From Aromatoleum sp. (GTDB taxonomy: Bacteria > Pseudomonadota > Gammaproteobacteria > Burkholderiales > Casimicrobiaceae), in the NCBI GenBank assembly GCA_010365205.1, contig JAAFGU010000113.1, positions 1 to 7,537 of the forward strand: a DNA stretch of 7,537 nt, written 5' to 3'. How positions within the stretch are numbered: the stretch's first letter is position 1; each line of letters starts with the position of its first letter. Both the position numbers and the translations under genes were made by a program. Shown one piece after another: positions 1 to 5,432 of the stretch. The notes below the pieces were generated by a model that saw nothing but the letters and a program-made list of their open reading frames with translations, did no database searches and was not told the DNA's origin.

Positions 1-921
1 GACGGCCGTCGCCTGGCAGCGCAGCGGGCCGAGCTCGTTGACGGTGCCCGCGAGCACGCGGTCGCCGGCCGCCTTCGGCACCTGCAGGCTCTCGCCGGTC
101 AGCATCGCTTCGTTGGCCGCGGATTCGCCCGATAGCACGAGCCCGTCGACCGGAACGCTCTCGCCGGCGCGCACCACGAACACGTGGCCGGGGCGCACCC
201 GCGCAACCGGCTGCTCCTTGAGCTCGCCATCGACCTCGAGCAGCACCGTGGGCGGCTGCAGCTTTAAGAGATCACGGATCGCGGCGGCCGTGCGCAGCCG
301 GGCGCGGCCTTCGAGCAGCTTGCCCAGCAGCACCAGCGTGATCACTGCGGCCCCGGCCTCGAAATAGACGTGCTGACCGTCGATGGGCAAGAGCCACACG
401 GCGAGGCTGAAGACGTACGCGGCGGTCGTGCCCAAAGCGACGAGGACGTCCATGTTCGCGGCGCCACCGCGCAGCGCCTTAAACGCGCCGGCATAGAACC
501 GGGCGCCCGCGATGAACTGGACCGGCGTGGCGAGCGCGAATTGCACCCACACCGGCAACTCGACGTCGTGGCGACCGGTGGCCATGAACAGCATCTGCGC
601 CAGTAGCGGCGCGGTGAGGATCGCGGCGAGGGCGAACAGGCGCAGCTCGTGGCGATAGCGCCGCGCCTCCGCACGCGCCTGATGTTCGGGCTGCTCGAAG
701 GGGTCGACCGCGGGCGCGGCGTCGTAGCCGGCCTTGCGCACCGTATCGATCAGCGACTGCGGGCTCGCGCGGTCAACGTCGAACTCGACGTGCGCTGATT
801 CGGTCGCGAAATTGACGGCCGCATGTATGCCCTCGGTGCGGTTGAGCACCTTTTCGATCCGGGCGGCGCACGCGGCGCAGGTCATCCCGGTGAGTTCGAG
901 GTCGATGGAACGGACGGCCAT
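1..921 (-). CDS. copA: Copper-translocating P1B-type ATPase, N-terminal part (gene runs off the left edge)
   Basis: An inner-membrane pump that uses ATP to export Cu(+) (possibly Ag(+)) from the cytoplasm. 307 codons are visible, from an ATG at 919-921 to the window edge, with no stop. Residues 1-68 form one heavy-metal-associated domain with the metal-binding motif GMTCAAC (Cys15, Cys18). About 20 charged residues follow, then hydrophobic segments near 93-112, 123-141, 157-181 and 186-203. NMDVLVALGTTAAY (156-169) is typical of copper ATPases. The actuator domain follows, with TGES at 275-278, the loop that dephosphorylates the enzyme. The CPx metal site, the DKTG phosphorylation site and the ATP-binding domain lie beyond the window, so the metal is inferred from the N-terminal half. 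The start is set by the HMA domain, which begins about ten residues before the CxxC. The ribosome-binding site is weak. The gene lies 69 nt downstream of ltaE on the same strand. Another metal, such as Ag, is possible; Zn/Cd is less likely given the NMD motif. Confidence 0.93.
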   Translation of the reverse strand, partial: MAVRSIDLELTGMTCAACAARIEKVLNRTEGIHAAVNFATESAHVEFDVDRASPQSLIDTVRKAGYDAAPAVDPFEQPEHQARAEARRYRHELRLFALAAILTAPLLAQMLFMATGRHDVELPVWVQFALATPVQFIAGARFYAGAFKALRGGAANMDVLVALGTTAAYVFSLAVWLLPIDGQHVYFEAGAAVITLVLLGKLLEGRARLRTAAAIRDLLKLQPPTVLLEVDGELKEQPVARVRPGHVFVVRAGESVPVDGLVLSGESAANEAMLTGESLQVPKAAGDRVLAGTVNELGPLRCQATAV

Positions 922-959
922 GGGCAGCGGACGACGGTCTTTCGTTGTAAATGCGGTCG

Positions 960-987
960 ATTCTACGCCGCGCAAGTTACTCGACAA
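960..987 (-). promoter_or_regulatory. Candidate sigma70 promoter for the copper ATPase gene
   Basis: Read on the minus strand, TTGTCG (982-987) and TAGAAT (960-965) are separated by 16 nt. They match the -35 consensus at 4 of 6 and the -10 consensus at 5 of 6 positions. The implied transcript would start near 953, about 30 nt before the ATG at 921. I see no clear dyad of the CueR type with the 19-20 nt spacing known for that activator, so copper induction is not shown. Promoter matches of this quality also arise by chance. Confidence 0.4.
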
Positions 988-990
988 AGG

Positions 991-2004
991 TCAGGCCCGC
1001 CGCGTGAAGAAACGGTCGACCGCGGCGATCGCCGTGTCGACGTCGGCACGCGCGACGTCGAGATGCGTCACCCATCGCTGCCGCGTGGTGCCGGTGATGT
1101 CCACGCCGGCCGCGCCGAGATGGGCGGCGAACGCCGTCGCGATGTCGGCGGGAACGCCGACGAACACCATGTTGGTCTGCGGCGATCCGACGTCGAGCTC
1201 TCCATGCCGGGCGAGGCCCGCGGCCAGCCGCGCCGCATTGTCGTGGTCCTCGGCCAACCGCTCGACGTGGTGGAGGAGCGCATGGCGGCAGGCGGCGGCG
1301 AGTATCCCCGCCTGCCGCATCCCGCCGCCCAGCATCTTGCGCCAGCGCCGCGCCGCCTGGATAAAATCGCGGTGTCCGCACAGCACGGAGCCGACCGGCG
1401 CGCCAAGCCCCTTCGACAGGCACACCGACACCGAATCGAAGCCGGTCGCAATGATGCGCGGCGCGACGCCCTGCTTCACTGCCGCATTCCACAGCCGCGC
1501 GCCGTCCAGATGCAGCGCCAGTCCGCGCCGATCGGCCAGCGCGCGCACCGCCGCGCTGTAGCCGTCCGGCAACACCTTGCCGCCGATCGTGTTCTCGAGC
1601 GCGATCAGCCGTGTGCGCGCGAAATGCGCGTCGTCGGGCTTGATCGCAGCTTCGATCGCCGCCACCGGCAACGTGCCGTCGACGGCATTGTCGAGCGGCT
1701 GCGGTTGCACGCTGCCCAGCACCGCCGCACCGCCGGCCTCGTAGCGGTACGTGTGCGCCTGCTGCCCGACGATGTACTCGTCGCCGCGCGCGCAGTGCGT
1801 CATCACGCCGATCAGGTTCGACTGCGTCCCCGAGGGGACGAACAGCGCCGCCTCGAAGCCCAGCAGTTCGGCGACCTCGGCCTGCAGCGCGTTGACGGAG
1901 GGATCGTCGCCGAACACGTCGTCGCCGACCGGCGCCGCCGCCATCGCGGCGCGCATGGCCGCCGTCGGTCGGGTGACGGTGTCGCTGCGGAAATCGGTCG
2001 CCAT
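991..2004 (-). CDS. ltaE: Low-specificity L-threonine aldolase
   Basis: A cytosolic PLP enzyme of fold type I that cleaves L-threonine or L-allo-threonine to glycine and acetaldehyde, and related beta-hydroxy amino acids likewise. The 337 residues are close to the 333 of E. coli LtaE. The N-terminus has the family signature DFRSDTVTRPT (4-14). VPSGTQSN (56-63) is the phosphate-binding region. His84 in the QQAHTYRYEAGG stretch fits the conserved active-site histidine. ALHLDGARLWNAA (163-175) carries the aspartate and arginine that hold the cofactor. Lys198 in SKGLGAPVGS is the expected Schiff-base lysine. The start at 2004 lies just before the conserved N-terminal motif and has a G-rich ribosome-binding site (complement of 2011-2015) 6 nt upstream. 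It follows lysS by 40 nt on the same strand with no visible terminator, so it may be transcribed with prfB-lysS. The stereospecificity class (L, L-allo or low-specificity) cannot be fixed by reading alone. Confidence 0.95.
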   Translation of the reverse strand: MATDFRSDTVTRPTAAMRAAMAAAPVGDDVFGDDPSVNALQAEVAELLGFEAALFVPSGTQSNLIGVMTHCARGDEYIVGQQAHTYRYEAGGAAVLGSVQPQPLDNAVDGTLPVAAIEAAIKPDDAHFARTRLIALENTIGGKVLPDGYSAAVRALADRRGLALHLDGARLWNAAVKQGVAPRIIATGFDSVSVCLSKGLGAPVGSVLCGHRDFIQAARRWRKMLGGGMRQAGILAAACRHALLHHVERLAEDHDNAARLAAGLARHGELDVGSPQTNMVFVGVPADIATAFAAHLGAAGVDITGTTRQRWVTHLDVARADVDTAIAAVDRFFTRRA

Positions 2005-2044
2005 TACGTGCCCCCGTCGGTCGAAGTGCCGGCCGCGCGCCGCG

Positions 2045-3562
2045 TCAGCTTTCCCGCTTCAACTGCGGGAACAGGATCACGTCGCGGATCGACGGCGAGT
2101 CGGTGAGCAACATCACCAGCCGGTCGATGCCGATGCCTTCGCCTGCCGTCGGCGGCAGCCCGTATTCCATCGCCCGGATGTAGTCGGCGTCGTAATACAT
2201 CGCTTCCTCGTCGCCGGCCTCGCGCGCTTCCGACTGGCCGCGAAAGCGCGCCGCCTGGTCTTCCGGATCGTTGAGTTCGGAGAAGCCGTTGGCGAGTTCT
2301 CGACCGGTGATGAAGAGTTCGAAACGGTCGGTCACCGCCGGATTCGCGTCGTTGGCGCGCGCCAGCGGCGACACGTCGGTCGGATGCGCAATGATGAACG
2401 TCGGCTGGATCAGCTTGTCCTCGGTCGTCGCCTCGAACAGTTTGAGCTGCAGCAGGCCGAGTTCGTCGCTCGCGAACACCTCGACCTCCATCGGCGTCAG
2501 GGCGGCCTTCAGATACTCGGGCCTGGCGAGTTCGGCCAGCGAATGCTGCGGCTGGTATTTGTGGATCGCCTCGGCCATCGTCAGCCGGTCGAACCGCCGG
2601 CCGAGGTCGATCGTCGCGCCCTGGTAGGTGACCGTCGCCGAACCGGTGACCTTCTGCGCGACCTCGCGGAACAGCGTCTCCGTGAGGTCCATCAGGTAGT
2701 GGTAGTCCTGGTAGGCCTCGTAGAACTCGAGCATCGTGAATTCAGGATTGTGCCGGGTCGAGATCCCCTCGTTGCGGAAATTGCGGTTGATCTCGAACAC
2801 CTTCTCCAGCCCGCCGACCACCAGCTTCTTCAGGTAGAGCTCCGGCGCGACGCGCAGGAAGAGCTGCATGTCGAGTGCATTGTGGTGGGTCGTGAACGGC
2901 CGCGCGGCGGCGCCCCCGGGAATCGGATGCATCATCGGCGTCTCGACCTCGAGGTAGCCGCGGGCGACGAAGAATTCCCGGGTCGCCTGCACGATCTTCG
3001 AGCGCTTGAAGAACACTTCACGCGAGTCGGGATTGGTGATCAGGTCGACATAGCGCTGCCGGTAACGCTGCTCCTGGTCCGACAGGCCGTGAAACTTCTC
3101 CGGCAGCGGTCGCAGCGCCTTGGCCAGGAGCCGGATCGACGTCACCCTGACCGACAGCTCGCCGGTCTTGGTCCTGAACAGCGTTCCGTGCGCGCCGACC
3201 AGATCGCCCAGGTCCCAATGCTTGAACGCGTCGAGCGCCTGGGCGCCGATGGCGTCGAGCGTGACATAGAGCTGGATCCGGCCGCTCATATCCTGGATGG
3301 TCGCGAAGCAGGCCTTGCCCATCACGCGCTTCAACATCATCCGGCCCGCAACGCTGGCCGCAACCGCGAGCGGCTCGAGCTCGTCGTTGCTCATGGCGCC
3401 GTATTGCGCGTGCAGGTCGGCCGCGAGCGCGTCACGGCGGAAATCGTTGGGAAAGGCCTGCCCGTGCCCGCGCATCGCGGTGAGCTTGCCGCGGCGCTCG
3501 GCGATGATCTGGTTCTCGTCAGCCGCCGGTGCCGCCGGCGCCGGACCGCTCTTGTCGGACAT
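2045..3562 (-). CDS. lysS: Lysine--tRNA ligase, class II
   Basis: Charges tRNA(Lys) with lysine in the cytoplasm, using ATP. The protein is 505 residues, the same length as E. coli LysS. It has an alanine/proline-rich start (about 1-15), an anticodon-binding OB-fold (about 65-145, including VAGRMMLKRVMGKACFA), then the class II catalytic core. Motif 1 lies near 196-213 (ending GYLEVETPMMHPIPGG). Motif 2 is FRNEGISTRHNPEFTMLEFY (262-281), and motif 3 is GIGIDRLVMLLT (476-487). The ATG at 3562 is preferred over the much longer open frame running up to 4282. That extension lies out of frame over the conserved prfB gene, and AGGGAG (complement of 3570-3575) sits 7 nt before this ATG. The prfB stop is only 2 nt upstream of the start, so translation is probably coupled. 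The prfB-lysS pair is also found in E. coli and many other proteobacteria. Confidence 0.98.
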   Translation of the reverse strand: MSDKSGPAPAAPAADENQIIAERRGKLTAMRGHGQAFPNDFRRDALAADLHAQYGAMSNDELEPLAVAASVAGRMMLKRVMGKACFATIQDMSGRIQLYVTLDAIGAQALDAFKHWDLGDLVGAHGTLFRTKTGELSVRVTSIRLLAKALRPLPEKFHGLSDQEQRYRQRYVDLITNPDSREVFFKRSKIVQATREFFVARGYLEVETPMMHPIPGGAAARPFTTHHNALDMQLFLRVAPELYLKKLVVGGLEKVFEINRNFRNEGISTRHNPEFTMLEFYEAYQDYHYLMDLTETLFREVAQKVTGSATVTYQGATIDLGRRFDRLTMAEAIHKYQPQHSLAELARPEYLKAALTPMEVEVFASDELGLLQLKLFEATTEDKLIQPTFIIAHPTDVSPLARANDANPAVTDRFELFITGRELANGFSELNDPEDQAARFRGQSEAREAGDEEAMYYDADYIRAMEYGLPPTAGEGIGIDRLVMLLTDSPSIRDVILFPQLKRES

Positions 3563-3564
3563 TC

Positions 3565-4669
3565 TCACACTCCCTGTTTCAGGCTCGCCGCGATGAAATC
3601 GTCGAGATCGCCGTCGAGAACGCGTTGCGTATCGCCGACCTCGTGGTTGGTGCGCAGGTCCTTGATTCGCGACTGGTCCAGCACGTACGAACGGATCTGG
3701 TGGCCCCAGCCGATGTCGGTCTTCGAGTCCTCGAGCTTCTGCTGTGCTTCCTGCCGCTTGCGCAGCTCGAATTCGTACAGTTTCGACTTCAGCATCGCCA
3801 TCGCCTCGGCGCGGTTCCGGTGCTGCGAGCGGTCGTTCTGGCACTGGACGACGATGTTGGTCGGCAGATGCGTGATCCGCACCGCGGAGTCGGTTTTGTT
3901 GATGTGCTGGCCGCCGGCGCCGGACGCGCGGAACGTGTCGATGCGCAGATCCGCCGGATTGATCTCGACCACGATCGATTCGTCGACTTCCGGGTAGACG
4001 AACACGCTGGCGAACGACGTGTGCCGCCGCGCGTTGGAATCGAACGGGCTCTTGCGCACCAGCCGATGGACGCCGACCTCGGTGCGCAGATAGCCGTAGG
4101 CGTAGTCGCCGGTCACCTTGACCGACGCGCTCTTGATCCCGGCGACGTCGCCGGCCGTCTCCTCCAGGAGATCGGTCTTGTACCCGCGACGCTCGCAGTA
4201 GCGCAGATACATTCGCAGCAGCATCGCCGCCCAGTCCTGCGCCTCGGTGCCGCCGGACCCGGCCTGGATGTCGATGAAGCACGGCGCGGGATCGAGCGGA
4301 TGGTGGAACATCCGGCGGAACTCGAGGTCGCCCACCCCCGATTCGATCGCGGCGACATCCGGCGCGACGGCGTTGAGCGTGGCGTCGTCGCCTTCCGCGC
4401 GGGCGAGCTCGAACAGTTCGCCGCTGTCGCGCAGGCTCGTGTCGAGGGCGGTCAGCCGATGGACGACGCCTTCGAGCGCCTTTTTTTCCCTGCCGAGTTC
4501 CTGGGCGCGCTTGGGATCGTCCCAGATCTTCGGGTCTTCGAGCTCGCGCTCGACTTCGTGCAGCCGCACCGCCTTCACATCGAAGTCAAAGATACCTCCG
4601 CAGGTCGGCGGTGCGTTCCCGCAGACGGGCGAGTGTTCCGGCAATCTGATTGATCTGTTCCGCTTCCAT
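3565..4669 (-). CDS. prfB: Peptide chain release factor 2, made by +1 programmed frameshift
   Basis: Recognises UGA and UAA stop codons in the ribosomal A site and triggers release of the finished protein. The gene has two parts. Frame 1 starts at the ATG at 4669, runs 27 codons and ends in an in-frame TGA at 4586-4588. After a +1 shift at CTT-TGA-C, reading resumes with GAC (4585-4587) and continues to the TGA at 3565-3567. The product is 367 residues, against 365 for E. coli RF2. In the full protein SPF (207-209) is the stop-codon recognition tripeptide of RF2. GGQ (252-254) is the peptidyl-tRNA hydrolysis motif, in the context RASGAGGQHINKTDSAVRITH. The residue matching Thr246 of E. coli K-12 is Ala248. 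A 426-residue uninterrupted frame reaching up to 4845 has a false N-terminus: its first 86 codons have no RF2 similarity and cross the promoter region. The downstream neighbour is lysS, 2 nt away. Confidence 0.97.
3570..3575 (-). promoter_or_regulatory. Ribosome-binding site that decides the lysS start
   Basis: AGGGAG on the minus strand lies 7 nt before the lysS ATG, inside the last codons of prfB. It supports the 505-residue form of LysS over the 745-residue open frame that extends upstream. Confidence 0.8.
4585..4600 (-). promoter_or_regulatory. prfB +1 programmed frameshift signal
   Basis: On the minus strand the signal reads CGGAGGTATCTTTGAC. It combines an internal Shine-Dalgarno-like CGGAGG (4595-4600), a 3 nt spacer (TAT), the slippery CUU codon (4589-4591), the in-frame UGA (4586-4588) and a following C. 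The spacing and the CUUUGAC core equal those of the E. coli prfB site. In that well-studied system low RF2 slows termination at the UGA and lets the ribosome slip +1, so RF2 controls its own level. The same control is inferred here. Confidence 0.97.
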
Positions 4670-4698
4670 GGCGACGCGATCTTTCCGGACAAATGAAA

Positions 4699-4727
4699 AT
4701 TATAGCGCATCGGACGTCCAAGTCCTT
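4699..4727 (-). promoter_or_regulatory. Candidate promoter of the prfB-lysS operon
   Basis: A perfect TATAAT (complement of 4699-4704) lies 29 nt before the prfB ATG, in an AT-rich patch that stands out from the GC-rich surroundings. At 17 nt spacing the -35 position reads AAGGAC (4722-4727), a poor match. No correctly spaced TG for an extended -10 is present. The -10 is convincing and the -35 is not, so the promoter may be of moderate strength or use an activator. Confidence 0.6.
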
Positions 4728-4758
4728 GGGCGATGGAGGGTTTTCTCCGTTGTCCCGC

Positions 4759-4787
4759 TTGGGCCGCCGCCGCGTTTCGCCTATCAT
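4759..4787 (+). promoter_or_regulatory. Candidate promoter of the molybdenum hydroxylase operon
   Basis: TTGGGC (4759-4764) and TATCAT (4782-4787) are spaced by 17 nt. They match the -35 consensus at 3 of 6 and the -10 consensus at 5 of 6 positions. The transcript would start near 4794 and leave a leader of about 44 nt before the ATG at 4838. It is the best match I found in the upstream gap and is not proven. Confidence 0.45.
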
Positions 4788-4837
4788 GTCGCCTCTTCGC
4801 CGGCACGTTCACCCCGGCGCGCCACCCCGAGGACTCC

Positions 4838-5305
4838 ATGCCCACTTTCTACGTCAACAAGCAACGCGTCGACATCGGCGCGAGCGTCCCCGGCGACACG
4901 CCGCTGCTCTGGATCCTGCGCGACAGCCTGAATCTCACCGGCACCAAGTACGGCTGCGGCATGGCGCTGTGCGGCGCCTGCACCGTGCATATCGAAGGCC
5001 AGCCGGTGCGCTCGTGCCAGACGCCGCTGTCGTCGCTCAAAACCGGGGTCGAGATCACGACGATCGAGGGCCTGAAAACGAGGGAAGCGAAGGCGGTGCA
5101 GGCAGCCTGGGAAAAGCTCGACGTTCCGCAATGCGGCTACTGCCAGTCGGGCCAGATCATGTCGGCGTCGGCGTTGCTCGCACAAAAGAAAAGACCCACC
5201 GATGCCGACATCGACGCGGCAATGAACGGCAACGTTTGCCGCTGCGCGACCTATCAGCGCATCCGCGCGGCAATCAAGGAAGCGTCGAAGACGCTGGCCT
5301 CTTAG
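4838..5305 (+). CDS. (2Fe-2S)-binding small subunit of an IorA-type molybdenum hydroxylase
   Basis: Electron-transfer subunit of a xanthine oxidase-family enzyme: it takes electrons from the molybdenum centre in the partner subunit and passes them to an external acceptor. The 155 residues hold two iron-sulfur domains. The N-terminal plant-ferredoxin-like cluster uses Cys40, Cys45, Cys48 and Cys60 (GCGMALCGACTVHIEG context). The C-terminal helical domain uses Cys99 and Cys102 (QCGYCQSGQIM) and Cys134 and Cys136 (NVCRCATY). All eight ligands are present. The start at 4838 has GAGGA 4 nt upstream and gives the usual family N-terminus. An in-frame ATG at 4733 would add 35 unrelated residues and lies upstream of the likely promoter. 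The protein has no signal peptide of its own. Its partner begins 7 nt downstream and has a Tat signal, so the two are probably exported together. It resembles IorA of isoquinoline 1-oxidoreductase most, but the substrate is unknown. Confidence 0.95.
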   Translation: MPTFYVNKQRVDIGASVPGDTPLLWILRDSLNLTGTKYGCGMALCGACTVHIEGQPVRSCQTPLSSLKTGVEITTIEGLKTREAKAVQAAWEKLDVPQCGYCQSGQIMSASALLAQKKRPTDADIDAAMNGNVCRCATYQRIRAAIKEASKTLAS

Positions 5306-5308
5306 GAA
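5304..5308 (+). promoter_or_regulatory. Ribosome-binding site overlapping the small-subunit stop codon
   Basis: AGGAA begins inside the TAG stop codon (5303-5305) and ends 4 nt before the large-subunit ATG at 5313. Ribosomes ending the first gene would sit on the start site of the second, which suggests translational coupling and balanced subunit levels. Confidence 0.75.
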
Positions 5309-5312
5309 CATC

Positions 5313-5432
5313 ATGCGCACTCATCGAATCGTCAATGCGAGCCGGCGCGGTTTTCTGAAGGCAAGCGCCGCCCTCTCCGCCTCGGCCGGCGGCTTGACAC
5401 TCGGCCTCTGGCTGCCGAAGGCTTCCGCGGCA
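5313..5432 (+). other. Twin-arginine (Tat) signal peptide of the large subunit
   Basis: Residues 1-40 contain the twin-arginine motif SRRGFLK (Arg11, Arg12), a moderately hydrophobic alanine/leucine/glycine-rich core (about 17-34) and an ASA-A site near 38-40 that suits signal peptidase I. Tat export is the rule for enzymes that load a molybdenum cofactor in the cytoplasm and work in the periplasm. The exact cut site is an estimate. Confidence 0.85.

Larger units (their letters stand above)
4670..4837. other. Divergent intergenic region between prfB and the molybdenum hydroxylase operon
   Basis: 168 nt with no supported gene. It holds the prfB -10 element on the left, a candidate plus-strand promoter at 4759-4787 and the ribosome-binding site of the small subunit at 4829-4833. 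A short dyad, CCAAG-TC-CTTGG (4718-4729), overlaps the likely prfB -35 position, next to the palindrome GGACGTCC (4712-4719). Open frames crossing this stretch have no family similarity that I can see. Confidence 0.7.

Noticed and set aside
823..2106. Plus-strand open frame of 427 codons opposite ltaE.
   Set aside because: It is antisense to a gene with a complete PLP-enzyme motif set, has shadow-type composition and no family match.
1751..3997. Plus-strand open frame of 748 codons opposite ltaE, lysS and prfB.
   Set aside because: It is antisense to three recognised genes. Its arginine-, histidine- and valine-rich composition is what GC-rich codons give when read on the other strand, and I recognise no family in it.
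2045..4282. A 745-codon version of LysS with a long N-terminal extension.
   Set aside because: The extra 240 residues are prfB read in another frame. The ATG at 3562 has a good ribosome-binding site and gives the exact family length.
4480..4486. A-AAA-AAG heptamer in the correct frame within prfB (part of an A7 run), the same as the dnaX -1 slippery sequence.
   Set aside because: It encodes ordinary Glu-Lys-Lys in RF2. I see no upstream Shine-Dalgarno or downstream hairpin at the right distance, and a -1 product has no evident purpose.
4588..4845. N-terminal extension of RF2 in the downstream frame.
   Set aside because: It crosses the promoter and shows no RF2 similarity. The frameshift explains the true N-terminus.
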